From Candidatus Peribacteria bacterium (GTDB lineage Bacteria; Patescibacteria; JAEDAM01; Absconditabacterales; Absconditicoccaceae), in contig JAITQZ010000024.1 of NCBI GenBank assembly GCA_031288635.1, positions 1 to 34,466 on the forward strand: a stretch of 34,466 nt of DNA, given 5' to 3'. The notes under the pieces were generated by a model. The model was not told where the DNA came from. It saw only the letters and a program-made list of their open reading frames with translations, and did no database searches. The position numbers and the translations under genes were made by a program. Numbering within the stretch: position 1 is the stretch's first letter; every line of letters begins with the position of its first letter. Shown piece after piece: positions 19,633 through 29,095 of this stretch.

Positions 19633-20640
19633 ATGTTCAAATTCTCATTTACTCATAAAGTCCTTCTCACGCTCGGAATTAGTGTTCTAGGATTTTTGGG
19701 ATGGAGTTTTGCACAGGAGAATTATACGCAACAGAATGATACTTGTAATCAAGGAGATTTGATGCAGCAAGCGTTTTGTAGAGCAGATAATCATTCTACA
19801 GTACTTAATTTAGGATATACGAAAAAAGCAGTAGGGAATGAAATTATCAAAGGGAGTATAAAAATGACTCTTGATTTTGATCCTAATACTAAATTTCTCT
19901 CTGCAAATCAAAGTTTAATAGTAAGGATTACGAGAATCTTTCTTTCATTGGTCATTGTGCTGTCTGTGACCATGATCATTCTCAATGGAATTTGATATAT
20001 TAGCAAGAGTGGGTCGGGAGAAGATCCTAGTAAGATGAGACGAAATTTACTTTATATTGCTATTGGAATTTTAGTGTCTGTATTTAGTGTAGTAATTATT
20101 AATGTTATGCGTTCGATTGGGACAAGTTTACAAACTATTGCTACGGGAGGAGTCGCCCCTAGTGTTGTGGGAGCTGTTGGAGGTTTGCCAGAATGAGTTA
20201 CTGCGGAAATATCGTTTGGATCTAGTTCAAAGACGGGAGCTGTAGCTATTCTTACTGTGGGGGGAGCATTAGTTTTTACTCCTGCTGGATGGGAAGGAAC
20301 TGCCGATCCGTGATTAGTTTTTCAAAAGCTATATACAAAGAATGGTGTTTATGAGGTGAGTTTGAATACTGTTACGTGAGAAAGAGGAACTGTACAGGTA
20401 ACTATAGAAGGTATTGTGTCTTGTTCAGATAAAGGATGGTACGAGAATAAGGTAAACGGTATGAGTTGTTCTTCTCAGGGATATGAAGGTTTGACCTGTT
20501 ATATTTGTGAACGTCCAGCTCCAGCAGGAAAGTGTGGCACTTGTAGTAAAAGTAGTGATTGTGGGGAAAATTTATGGTGTGACACCAATGATATGAAATG
20601 TCATTCTATCTCAGAAGTGCATACTTGTGAGGATGAGTAG
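19633..20640 (+). CDS. VirB2/TrbC-like two-TM protein with cysteine-rich C-terminal domain
   Basis: 335 residues. Signal peptide (residues 1-28, to SFAQ), a short outer segment with two Cys, TM1 (about 97-119, ITRIFLSLVIVLSVTMIIL), a short loop with GSGEDPSKMRRN, and TM2 (about 133-155, LLYIAIGILVSVFSVVII). This resembles the pilin-type layout of the smaller neighbour. A long secreted tail follows, ending in a domain with about 14 cysteines (CSDKGWYENKVNGMSC through CGTCSKSSDCGENLWC), probably disulfide-rich. Four TGA codons read as Gly join what would be two pieces. It may be a pilus tip or adhesin subunit; that is inference from layout and from PilT upstream. Confidence 0.72.
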
Positions 20641-20663
20641 CTTTATTTTCTTTTCTCATATTA

Positions 20664-21029
20664 ATGTATAAAAAACTTTTTCTTTCAATCTTTCTTATTC
20701 TTTCTTTAGTTGGTGTTTCCCTTGCTGATGGAATTTCTGTTATTATTCCTAAAGGGAATTATCGCGATGTAAATGTTCCAAGAACTCAATTAGAAGGGAC
20801 AACGGGAACTATACGAGATACGATTTCATTTGTGAACTCTTACCTTTGGTTTTTAATAGGTTTTCTCTGTTTTATTTTTTTGATATATAATGGTATTAAA
20901 TTGGTTACTTCTAGGGGAGATAAGGAATATATGAAAAAGGCGATGAAAGGTTTGACGGGAGCTGCAATTGGAATTGCGATTTGTTTTATTTCTTATGCTT
21001 TCGTGAGAGCGGTCGTAAATTTATTTTAG
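20664..21029 (+). CDS. VirB2/TrbC-like pilin-type protein
   Basis: 121 residues: signal peptide to SLADG, short segment, TM1 (SYLWFLIGFLCFIFLIYNGI), loop KLVTSRGDKEYMKKAMKG, TM2 (TGAAIGIAICFISYAFVRAV). This is the usual shape of VirB2/TrbC pilins of type IV secretion, which are common in CPR genomes, where their role is unclear. The loop with K-x-x-x-K-G before an Ala/Gly-rich TM is shared with the larger neighbour, so the two may be paralogues. No TGA codon. It lies 23 bases after the preceding gene and ends the cluster. Confidence 0.78.
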   Translation: MYKKLFLSIFLILSLVGVSLADGISVIIPKGNYRDVNVPRTQLEGTTGTIRDTISFVNSYLWFLIGFLCFIFLIYNGIKLVTSRGDKEYMKKAMKGLTGAAIGIAICFISYAFVRAVVNLF

Positions 21030-21096
21030 TTGTAGTGTTTCATTTTAGAGCAAAGGCGATTTCTGGTTTGCGAGGTTTAATGTTTTTGTGCTGATT

Positions 21097-21310
21097 AACA
21101 TTATCTGTTGGCGGACGCGTTGATGACGCGTCCCTACTTGTATGTGATATTGCATAGGAAAAATGTGTATTGTAATGTATGATGAAATGTAGGGACGTAC
21201 CGTTAGTATGTCCGAGTGACATTATAGATACAATGATTTTGTGTAGATATATTCCCTTTGGTTTTAACATTAGCTGTTCGGACGCATTGATGACGCTGTG
21301 ATATTGTATA
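21097..21310. repeat. Pair of direct repeats with palindromes, intergenic
   Basis: No gene here. AACATTAtCTGTTG plus CGGACGC-TTGATGACGC and TGATATTG-ATA occurs at 21097-21156 and again, shortened, at 21266-21310. Copy one carries a perfect palindrome GGACGCGT / ACGCGTCC (21113-21133) ending in CCCTAC; between the copies is a near-palindrome GGACGTAC / GTATGTCC (21193-21213). This is an intergenic hairpin-repeat cluster between convergent genes. Confidence 0.65.
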
Positions 21311-22936
21311 TTAGTCTATCGTCAATCCCTTTGCTACTTGTTTCACAGATTTGAAGGATGCGAGGGCTATCAAGCCGTTGAAAATAAATGCGAGAACAAA
21401 GAAGGTAATCAGATTTGTTTCATTTCCTGAGAGGTATCGGTTAATTGCAAAACCCATGCCGCATGCAATGATGAGTATGATGACCAGTGTTCGGAAAGGT
21501 TTTTTTTGTAAGGTGGGAGAAAGTTGGCGGCGATGAGCAATTCGCATTGCTCCGAAGGTATAGATACATTCAATGAAAATTTGGGTGATGACTCCCCCAA
21601 GGAGGTTTCGCTTTGGAATGACGAAGAGTCCAAGGATAACTCCGAGTATCACGCCAATAACATTGTTTTTGAAAAGGATATTTTGTTCATCGGTTGCGAC
21701 GAAGAGGTAATTGTAGCACTGTTTAATGAAGCTTAGCACAAGCACAATCCCTAGAAATGGTAAAATCTGATTAGCTCATCGATGGGAGAGACTCATTCGT
21801 GAGCCTAGAAATTCACTACTAGAAACAATACGGATGATTTGACTATCAAATACGCAGAAATTGATAGCTACGATAATTCCAATTCGGACGACGATGGTGA
21901 GCAGATTTCCAAAGCTTTTTTTCTTGTGGTCTAGATGATAATTGGGGATTTTGTGTAAAAGTGAGTTTCCAAGAGACGACGGGATGATGAGGAGAATTTC
22001 AATTAAAGAGAGAGCCAAAGCTCGGAACCCAACGTATTTGAATCCTTCTGAAGTGGGAAAAAATCGCCCGAGGAACATGAGTACAATGAGTGTATGGAAG
22101 CTGGAGAAAAAGTAGGAAAATCCGTATTTTCGGTTTTTTTTGAAGAGGTTATTGATAAAGCTGAAGTCAATGTCGATTTTGAAAGGGAGGAGGGATTTGC
22201 TTCTGTGGTGGATTTCAACATTTTGTCCGATTGAGCTGGCGACCACGGAAAAGACTACCATACAAAAGGCAGCTACTAGTGTTCGTGATGCAGGTTCTGA
22301 GGTCTCGAAATTGGTATCCTTGAAAAGTAGATAGACGGTGGGGAGCAGGACTGCTAATTGGGAAAATCTGGCGATGATGAGTGACCAACTGAGTCTGTTC
22401 ATCTTTCGGAAAAGTTGAAGAGGAAGCTGTTGGATACCGACGAACATATTACTAGCGGAGTACATCATTGCAAATGGTAATCCTCGCACGATGAATGGGT
22501 TGTCTGTATAGGCAGGAATGAGATAGGCGACAATAATGGCGAGGGTGTAGACGGTGATAATGAGAAAGGTTCTAATTCAGAGGAATTTATGGTAGGTGGT
22601 TATTAAGGGAGGATTTCAGAAGATTTCGGAGGATTTCGGAAGATTATGTTCATCTGCTTTTTCATCTGTTGTTTCATCTGTTGTTTTTGGGAAGGAGGTT
22701 TCTTGTTTTTCCTTTAGAGCACCGAGCTGTTTAACGGCAATGACATAGATTCCAAAGTCGACTAGGGCGGTTCGTCGTGCGAAATAGCGAAAAATTGTGC
22801 CGTAGTCTCCGTATCTGAGCGGTCAGAGGTAGGACGCGATAATTTTCGTGATGACAAAGCCAAAGAGTGCAGAAATCAGTCTTCCAAAGAGTTGTCGGAC
22901 GGCATCTTTGATAACGAGTTTATGAGAAGAGGACAT
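21311..22936 (-). CDS. Oligosaccharide flippase (Wzx/MATE-type)
   Basis: 541 residues with 12 or more hydrophobic segments. The N-terminus MSSSHKLVIKDAVRQLFGRL, with GFVITKIIASYLGPLRYGDY and FRYFARRTALVDFGIY, is the typical opening of polysaccharide-biosynthesis (RfbX/Wzx) flippases, which move undecaprenyl-linked sugars across the membrane. A long charged loop rich in Thr, Glu and Asp (about 22630-22720) is unusual and probably cytoplasmic. Four TGA codons read as Gly (22823, 22616, 22577, 21776) join three apparent fragments that share one frame. ATG at 22936 lies only 7 bases after a TATACT -10 box. Its partner could be the GT2 enzyme at 9940, though it lies far away. Confidence 0.88.
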
Positions 22937-22943
22937 AGTGGGG

Positions 22944-22971
22944 AGTATAGCGTTTTGATGGCAGAAATCAA
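22944..22971 (-). promoter_or_regulatory. Promoter of the flippase gene, almost leaderless
   Basis: Minus strand TTGATT (22966-22971), 16 bases, TATACT (22944-22949), then 7 bases to ATG 22936. Transcription would start at or within a base or two of the start codon. Confidence 0.6.
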
Positions 22972-23141
22972 TTATTTTTGTTTTGTCGATGATGATAAAG
23001 TCTGATTGCAAATGGTCAGCAAGTCTGTATATTCAATGAGTTTTCAGAGGAACGTCTAAAGTTTAAAGCTTTTCGTATCTCTTTTAATATTCTTCATTAA
23101 ACTATACTCTTTCTTCTTTAATCTTTACTCTTTCCTCTTCA

Positions 23142-24392
23142 ATGTTTCCAACTCTTGTTGCCCCTGGTGGCTCACATACGAAAGCTTTAGTAGCTTCTGC
23201 TTATGGTGCTGAAGAAGTCTATCTCGGAGTACCTTTTACTTCGTTGAGAATGAGACAAAATAAGCTCTATTCCTTCGACGCTCTTAAAACAACGGTTGAC
23301 CAGCTGCATAAAAATGGTACGAAAGCATTGCTGACGATGAATATCTTCCCTCGCAATACGGATATTCAGATTTTTGAATCGGTGATTGAGAAAATTGCGA
23401 GTTTGCAGCCTGATGGGATTATTTTTTCTGACCCAGGAACGTTTGCGACGATTAGGAAATATTTACCGAATACTCCACTTCATCTCTCCACGCAGACGAC
23501 TACTTTGAACTATGCGGGAGTGAAATTTTGGGCAGATTTGGGGGTGAAGAGAATTGTGCTTGCTCGTGAACTCCATATTGATGAAATTGCGAAAATCAAA
23601 AAAGAGGTTCCAGAAGTTGAACTAGAAGTGTTTGTGCACGGAGCAATGTGTATGACCTATTCTGGACGCTGTTTATTGGGAGACTATTTGGGAGGTAGGG
23701 CTGGAAATCGTGGGGAGTGCAATCACGCTTGTCGTTTCAAATACAAGGTTTTCATTGAAGAAGAAAGAAGGGGGTGAAAGCTGATAGAAGTGGTAAAGGA
23801 TGAGGATGGGGAACATTTGTTGTCTTCTCGTGATTTGTGTACTATTCAAAGATTGGATGAATTGCTTCCTCATATTAATGCGATGAAAATCGAAGGAAGA
23901 AGTAAATCTGAATTTTATGTTAGTGCTATTACTAAAGCTTATAAGCACGTTCGTGATGCTTTGGTGAATGGGACAGCTCTGGATGAAAAAATTGTGAATT
24001 TGGTGAATGTGGTGCCTCATCGTTCCTATCGAGACGGTTTTCTTTTTAATCCGTTAAAAGACTTTCCTGATGGGGAAGTGATAGACCAAACTACGCATAC
24101 CACAGCTTGACCGCTCTTTAATCGTAATTATTTTGGAACTTTCACGCCAGAGACGCTTGCACTTCACGGCAACACGTATCATCATATTGACCCCAAAGAA
24201 GAACTCAAAAGAGGAATGCAATTGCATTATTTAGCTCCAGATGCGATGGGAGATTTGGAAATTCTGGATATTGTAGATAAAAATGGAAAATCTCTGGAAA
24301 AAGCTGACTGTAATACGCCCGATGTGTTTATTCAGACTTCTTTGGCTTTGCAAGGACGAGAAAGTATGTATGTTGACCCTGTTTTACTTTAG
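23142..24392 (+). CDS. Peptidase U32 family protein (TrhP/YegQ-like)
   Basis: 416 residues. It opens LVAPGGSHTKALVASAYGAE, as in U32 proteins, and carries the family signature EVFVHGAMCMTYSGRCLLGD with cysteines 170 and 177, then GECNHACR (193 and 197), which likely bind an Fe-S cluster. SSRDLCTIQRLDELLP and MKIEGRSKSEFYV are also family blocks. The closest function known is tRNA hydroxylation (TrhP, on the path to cmo5U34) or rRNA hydroxylation (RlhA); peptidase activity is not implied. Two TGA codons are read as Gly, after EEERRG and after THTTA. ATG 23142 follows CCTCTTCA with no Shine-Dalgarno; TATACT at 23103-23108 may be its -10 box. Confidence 0.9.
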
Positions 24393-24406
24393 TTTTATCA
24401 ATTCTT

Positions 24407-24754
24407 ATGGAATCAAAAAAGCATTTATCCCTTACGGAAACTTTACACCAACTTAGTACATTTCCTTCTTTGGTAGAAACGAAAGCTCTTTTGGTAGAGA
24501 TTTTGGATGATGAGACCTATACCAAAGGTTTGAGAGCATTTTTTGGGATAAAAGGGATGAGAAATCCTTATCTGTATGAAGCTTGTAAGAGAAGTGGGCT
24601 TATGATGGAGTATGGAGAGGCTGCTGTACAAAGATTGGTAATTAAGGAATTTCTTGCATTATCTCCAGCAGAGATAGAACATTTTATGCCAAGCAATGCT
24701 TTGGTTTGTGAGCTTGCGAAAATGGTACAGACAAAATATGGAAAGGTATTATAG
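24407..24754 (+). CDS. Hypothetical cytoplasmic protein
   Basis: 115 residues, mostly helical: start MESKKHLSLTETLHQL, middle TKGLRAFFGIKGMRNPYLYE, end LAKMVQTKYGKVL. No TM, signal peptide or motif I recognise, and no TGA. It starts 14 bases after the U32 gene, so likely co-transcribed. Its TAG (24752-24754) abuts the TAA of the convergent hisS gene (24749-24751), so the two genes overlap by their ends. Confidence 0.7.
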   Translation: MESKKHLSLTETLHQLSTFPSLVETKALLVEILDDETYTKGLRAFFGIKGMRNPYLYEACKRSGLMMEYGEAAVQRLVIKEFLALSPAEIEHFMPSNALVCELAKMVQTKYGKVL

Positions 24755-26065
24755 CTTATGTATTGTTTCTTCTCCTGTTTGCATTTGTTTGATTTTGTAG
24801 ATACCTTGCTGTTTTTCCTCAGGTCAGAGAATGATTACAAAGGGAATTCCTTTTTTGTCGGCGTATCCTAATTGTTTTCCAAATTTGTCCTCGATGGGGT
24901 AGATTTCTATGTTTTTCCCTTGTGATTGAAAGGTCGCGGCAAGGGTGAGTGTTGTATCAAAGGTTTCAGGGAAGTTGAGAAAAAGATATTCTGCGATAGT
25001 ATGGTGTTTTTCTGTGGTTTCTTCAAAAATTTTAGCAAGGAGTTTTGAAAGTCCGATAGAAGCACCGACTCCTGTGTAGATGTCTTTTTTATTATCAATA
25101 TACCCTGTCAATTCTCCATACCTGCCGCCTCCTCCTACTGCACCAAAGTCAGCGTCGCTTTCCAGCATTGCTTCAAAAATGGTGCCGGTATAATAGTCTT
25201 GCCCACGAACGATTTGGAAATCTACTACATAAGGACACGGAAGATTAAAAGATGTTTTCAAGGTCTCAATTAGAGAAACGACTTCTCTTAATTCTGCTAC
25301 TCCTTCTTGAAACAACGGAGTATCTGCTAAGGAAGCCAAGGCGTCTAATGAAGATACTTCTATTTTTAACCTTACAAATGCGAGAATTTTTTGGATATTT
25401 TCTGGGGATATTCCCAAATCTTGTAAAGCGGCAAGGAAATTCTCTTTCCCAATCTTTTGATATTTATCTATTAGAACACTCACTGCAGGAACTTCTCCTT
25501 CTGAAATTAAAGAACGCAGAAACCCCACAAGTACTTTCCTATTACTGATGTGCATTACTGGGGTATCATTAATATGCAGATTTTTTAATATCTCTTGATA
25601 GGTCTGCGAAAAGGTAAAAATGACTTCAGCGTCGTAATAGAGGTAGGATTGATTAGTGTCTTTTCTCCAGATGACATCTAAATCACATTGAAAAAATTCT
25701 CTGTATCTGCCTTTTTGTGGTCTTTCTCCACGTCGAACAGGCTGGATTTGGTATCTTTTGAAGGGAAAGGTAAGCTCTGATTCCCAATCCAGTACGTATC
25801 TAGCAAAAGGAACAGTTAAATCAAAATGCAGGGCGTAGTCTTTCAAATCTTCTGCCCCTTGAGCTAATCCATAGAGTCCAAAAATCTGCTTTCCTAATTC
25901 TGCTCCACTTTTGGCGAGGAGGACATTATTGGCTTCTACTGCTGGCGTGTGAATGTGGGTATATCAAAATTTTTGGTAGTTGGTTTGGATGATTTCTATG
26001 AGTTGGTCAAAGATAAGTTGTTCACTAGGGCTATATTCGATGAAACCAGAGGGACGTAAGGACAT
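24749..26065 (-). CDS. hisS: Histidyl-tRNA synthetase
   Basis: 438 residues, normal length. Motif 1 region (SPSEQLIFDQLIEII and YTHIHTPAVE), histidine-binding HFDLTVPFARY, motif 2 (PVRRGERPQKGRYREFFQCD), HisA block VRGQDYYTGTIFEA and motif 3 (GGGGRYGELTGY and GVGASIGLSKL). The class II core charges tRNA-His; the C-terminal anticodon-binding domain includes VIILGPEEKQQG. Two TGA codons are read as Gly: Gly33 in FGYTHI, where HisRS has GY, and the Gly in IILGPE. ATG 26065 follows CTCTCCA. Probably a stand-alone gene. Confidence 0.95.
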
Positions 26066-26198
26066 TGGAGAGTAAAGAGGAAAGGTAAAAGAGGAAAGAT
26101 AGTAGAAGTAGTTTAGTTATTTAAGGCAGAAATACAAATGGATTTCGAAAGTAATTACAAGCAGAGACAACTTTTATTGAGAAAAAGCTGAAATGGCA

Positions 26199-26227
26199 TT
26201 GATTTTAGATATATACATCGTTATATT
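26199..26227 (+). promoter_or_regulatory. Likely promoter of the serine hydrolase gene
   Basis: TTGATT (26199-26204), 17 bases, TATATT (26222-26227), about 70 bases before ATG 26299. The rest of 26066-26298 shows nothing else. Confidence 0.5.
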
Positions 26228-26298
26228 ATGGCTTAATCAAAGAAAAATTGCCTTTATCCCATCTCAGAATACCTGTTTTAATTTTATAAACTACAACT

Positions 26299-26904
26299 AT
26301 GGAACAAAAAAAACAAATTCTCTTGATTCACGGTGGAGATACTCATAGGACTTATGAAGATTTTTTAACATCATTAAAAAATACTTCCGTTAAACTAGAA
26401 TGGATGGTATCTAGGAGAGATTGGAAAAATGAACTACAATATCAATTGTGAAGTGATTTTCTGGTGTATCTCCCTCAAATGCCCAACAAACAAAATGCCC
26501 AATACGAAGAATGGAAGATAGTATTTGAAAAAATTATTGATAAGCTGGATAATAACTTTATTTTGATTGGACATTCTTTGGGAGCAATGTTTATCGTAAA
26601 GTATCTTTCAGAAAATACGATAAGTAAAACGATAGAAAAAACCCTACTTTTAGGCACCCCTTTTGATAACAGTATAAAGACTGATCCATTAGCAGGATTT
26701 TTGAGGCAGGGGAATTTACAGAAGCTTGCAGAACAAGCAGGGAAGCTCTTTTTCTACCATAGTGAAGATGACTTTGCTGTTCCCTTTGAGCATGTACTAA
26801 AATATAAAGAGGCATTACCTTATGCAAGCTTTAGATTGATGAAAGATAGGAACCATTTTCTCCAAGAAGAAGTCCCTGAGCTGAACTTCGATATTCTGCA
26901 TTAG
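26299..26904 (+). CDS. Alpha/beta serine hydrolase, RBBP9/YdeN-like
   Basis: 201 residues, right for this small family. The opening ILLIHGGDTHRTYEDFL is the first strand and oxyanion loop; the nucleophile elbow is ILIGHSLGAMF (Ser93); the acid lies in YHSEDDFAVP (about residue 157-158) and the His in KDRNHFLQE (His186). Residue 51 is a TGA read as Gly (YQLGSDF). Family members are cytoplasmic hydrolases of uncertain substrate. A 15-base copy of its start region (TATGGAACAAAAAAA) recurs 40 bases after its end with only a 15-codon frame behind it. Confidence 0.87.
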
Positions 26905-27039
26905 TTTTATATGTCAGTGTTATGAAACGATGAAAAAAGATACCATTATGGAACAAAAAAATGGGTGGCTAAAGTGAAGGAATGAAGGAAAATAATAATA
27001 GATAATTGTTTTATTTGCTATTTTTTTCAAAATGCACTC

Positions 27040-27069
27040 AAAAAAAGGACAGACCTTAATCTGTCCTTT
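27040..27069 (-). terminator. Rho-independent terminator of tuf
   Basis: On the minus strand a 10-base-pair stem AAAGGACAGA / TCTGTCCTTT with a 6-base loop, followed by seven T residues, 20 bases after the tuf stop. Confidence 0.85.
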
Positions 27070-27089
27070 CAGTATCTTAATCTTATGTA

Positions 27090-28265
27090 CTATCCAATAA
27101 CTTTTGTCACTACTCCTGCACCAACAGTTCTTCCTCCTTCACGGATAGCAAATCTCATTCCGTCTTCCATTGCTACTGGGTAGATGAGGTCAACGATGAT
27201 TTTTGCGTTATCACCAGGCATAATCATTTCTACTCCTGGAGCGAGTTCGATATTTCCTGTTACGTCAGTAGTTCTGATGAAGAATTGAGGTCTGTATCCT
27301 GACATAAATGGAGTGTGTCTTCCTCCTTCTTCTTTTTTAAGTACGTATACTTCAGCTTCAAATTTGTGAGCAGTTTTTGCAGTTCCTGGTTTACAAAGTA
27401 CTTGTCCTCTTTCGATATTGTCTTTGTCGATACCTCTCAGTAAGAGTCCAACATTCATTCCTGCTTCAGCTTGGTCAAACTGTTTGTGGAACATTTCGAT
27501 TCCGGTAATTACGGTTTTTACAGGTTCTGCTCCGAGTCCAAGCAATTCGACTTCTTCATTCATCTTTATAGTTCCTCTTTCAATTCTACCTGTTGCTACG
27601 GTTCCTCTACCTTTGATAGAAAAAACGTCTTCTACTGGCATCAAGAAAGGTTTTGCTGAATCTCTTTCAGGTACTGGAATATAGGTATCCAATGCTCCAA
27701 GTAAGTCCCAAACACATTTAGCTGAACCTTGTTCGTCGGTAGGATTTTCTACAGCTTTAAGAGCTGATCCTCTTACAATAGGACAATTTCTGTCGTAGTG
27801 ATTTTTTTCGAGCAAGTCTCTGATTTCTTCTTCTACGAGGTCAAGCATATCAGGGTCGTCTACCATATCGCATTTATTCATAAACACAACGATTTTTGGA
27901 ACGTTTACCTGGTAAGCCAAAAGAACGTGTTCTCTGGTCTGAGGCATAGGTCCGTCAGTTGCAGCTACTACGAGAATAGCTCCGTCCATTTGTGCAGCTC
28001 CTACAATCATATTTTTTACGTAGTCGGCATGTCCTGGACAGTCAATGTGTGCGTAGTGTCTAGCGTCTGTTTCGTATTCTACGTGTCTGGTAGCAATAGT
28101 AATTCCTCTTGCCTTTTCTTCTGGTGCATTGTCGATTTGATCATAAGCAGTAGCTTGTGATAAACCTTTAGTAGCTGCTACGGTCGTGATTGCAGCAGTT
28201 AAGGTAGTCTTACCGTGATCTACGTGACCGATAGTACCTACATTAACATGTGGTTTAGTTGCCAT
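27090..28265 (-). CDS. tuf: Elongation factor Tu
   Basis: 391 residues, full length. G1 GHVDHGKT (13-20), G3 DCPGHAD (75-81), G4 NKCD (130-133), the effector region ARGITI, then the three-domain EF-Tu layout to TKVIG and TAG. It delivers aminoacyl-tRNA to the ribosome. It is rich in glycine, yet all its Gly codons are GGN and none is TGA, in contrast to the secreted genes here. It has its own promoter and terminator, and fus is not adjacent. Confidence 0.98.
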   Translation of the reverse strand: MATKPHVNVGTIGHVDHGKTTLTAAITTVAATKGLSQATAYDQIDNAPEEKARGITIATRHVEYETDARHYAHIDCPGHADYVKNMIVGAAQMDGAILVVAATDGPMPQTREHVLLAYQVNVPKIVVFMNKCDMVDDPDMLDLVEEEIRDLLEKNHYDRNCPIVRGSALKAVENPTDEQGSAKCVWDLLGALDTYIPVPERDSAKPFLMPVEDVFSIKGRGTVATGRIERGTIKMNEEVELLGLGAEPVKTVITGIEMFHKQFDQAEAGMNVGLLLRGIDKDNIERGQVLCKPGTAKTAHKFEAEVYVLKKEEGGRHTPFMSGYRPQFFIRTTDVTGNIELAPGVEMIMPGDNAKIIVDLIYPVAMEDGMRFAIREGGRTVGAGVVTKVIG

Positions 28266-28301
28266 ACTTGTATAGATTAAAAAGTTAAAAAAAGTACCTT
28301 A

Positions 28302-28329
28302 CTTATAACCATCTTCTTGCAAATTGCAA
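28302..28329 (-). promoter_or_regulatory. Promoter of tuf
   Basis: Minus strand TTGCAA (28324-28329), 16 bases, TATAAG (28302-28307), 36 bases before ATG. A second TTGCAA lies at 28317-28322. Confidence 0.75.
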
Positions 28330-28344
28330 GAGATTTATTTGTGG

Positions 28345-28432
28345 TGCCAAGAGGCAGAATTCCCGTAGCTTGTACGGGACCGACACAAGGCTTTTTCCCG
28401 CAGTACTGCGGGACTCTACCACTGAGCTACCG
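28345..28432 (-). pseudogene. tRNA-Phe-like remnant 1 with two inserted hairpins
   Basis: Compared with the intact tRNA-Phe at 28734, the D arm (GGTAGCTCAGTGGTAGAG) and the 3' end (ATTCTGCCTCTTGGCA) are kept. The anticodon arm is replaced by TCCCGCAGTACTGCGGGA (28396-28413), and part of the T arm by TCCCGTAGCTTGTACGGGA (28361-28379). The 5' acceptor strand no longer pairs. It cannot form a normal tRNA. Confidence 0.8.
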
Positions 28433-28696
28433 TGGGGTAACTCATTCACCATCATTTTTAATAAAAGTTGGATGAATAAGTCGATGCTGGATATGACCAT
28501 TTCTTTTGATCATTTTTTCCAATTTTATCGCCTCTGTTTTTGTTTCCTTTAGAAAGAAACCACAAAGAGATAAATTTGCCATTTTACTTGTAGTAAACGT
28601 TTTCCCTTCTAAATGTTGATGTAATCTTCTCATTATATTATCAGTATATCCAATGTAATAGTTAGTATCTCATTTGAGAATATATACGTAATACAT
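28427..28696 (-). CDS. GIY-YIG endonuclease domain protein
   Basis: 89 residues, the usual size of stand-alone GIY-YIG (URI) proteins. The start [18 protein letters not shown] holds the YVY and YIG signature, with the catalytic Arg in [13 protein letters not shown]; the later Glu is in [12 protein letters not shown]. Two TGA codons are read as Gly, the first (Gly9) at the LKG turn. It lies between two tRNA-Phe-like sequences on the same strand, and its last codons and TAG run into the D arm of remnant 1. The family includes housekeeping-type YhbQ/UPF0213 proteins and homing nucleases; the location favours, but does not prove, mobility. Confidence 0.85.
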
Positions 28697-28733
28697 CTTA
28701 CTGATAATAAACAAAATGATTTTCAACATTATT

Positions 28734-28807
28734 TTGCCAAGAGGCAGAATCGAACTGCCGACACAAGGCTTTTCAGGCCTCTGCTCTACCACTGAGCTAC
28801 CTTGGCA
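28734..28807 (-). tRNA. tRNA-Phe (GAA)
   Basis: 74 bases with discriminator A, no encoded CCA. Acceptor TGCCAAG/CTTGGCA, D arm GTAGCTCAGTGGTAGAGC, anticodon loop CTGAAAA (GAA), T arm GGCAG-TTCGATT-CTGCC. Confidence 0.93.
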
Positions 28808-28836
28808 TTTAGTTTATAGTATTAAGAGACAACATT

Positions 28837-28912
28837 CCCGTAGCTTGTACGGTATCGACACAAGGTTTTTTCCCGCAGTACTGCGGGACTCTACCACTGA
28901 GCTACCTTGGCA
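28837..28912 (-). pseudogene. tRNA-Phe-like remnant 2 with two inserted hairpins
   Basis: The 5' acceptor strand and D arm match tRNA-Phe exactly through GGTAGAG. The anticodon stem is replaced by TCCCGCAGTACTGCGGGA (28871-28888); CCTTGTGTCG is kept; then CCCGTAGCTTGTACGG (read on the plus strand from 28837) replaces the T arm, and the 3' acceptor is lost. Confidence 0.8.
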
Positions 28913-28920
28913 GGGTATGG

Positions 28921-28994
28921 TGGGCGTAGATGGACTCGAACCATCGACCTCGTCCTTATCAGAGACGCGCTCTAACCAACTGAGCTATACGCCC
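28921..28994 (-). tRNA. tRNA-Ile (GAU)
   Basis: 74 bases. Acceptor GGGCGTA/TACGCCC, discriminator A, D arm AGCTCAGTTGGTTAGAGC, anticodon loop CTGATAA (GAT), T arm GATGG-TTCGAGT-CCATC. Confidence 0.93.
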
Positions 28995-29020
28995 GTACCT
29001 TTTTTCTTTTCGTTTTAATT

Positions 29021-29079
29021 TCGAACCATCAACCTTCCCGCAGTACTGCGGGACGCTCTAACCAACTGAGCTATACGCC
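29021..29079 (-). pseudogene. tRNA-Ile-like remnant with inserted hairpin
   Basis: GGCGTATAGCTCAGTTGG and TTAGAGCG match tRNA-Ile. The anticodon arm is exactly replaced by TCCCGCAGTACTGCGGGA (29036-29053); AGGTTGATGGTTCGA resumes the tRNA, then the match stops within the T loop and the 3' acceptor is missing. Confidence 0.8.
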
Positions 29080-29095
29080 TGTACTCTTAAAAAAA

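Noticed and set aside
26940..26990. Small ORF starting TATGGAACAAAAAAA after the hydrolase gene
   Set aside because: Fifteen codons only; the match to the hydrolase start is 15 bases of low complexity.
27418..28160. Plus-strand ORFs over tuf
   Set aside because: They are shadows of the EF-Tu gene, whose minus-strand product is full length and fully conserved.
28345..29079. The hairpin-bearing tRNAs as intron-containing functional tRNAs
   Set aside because: Removing the palindrome does not restore the anticodon arm, and each copy lacks one acceptor strand.
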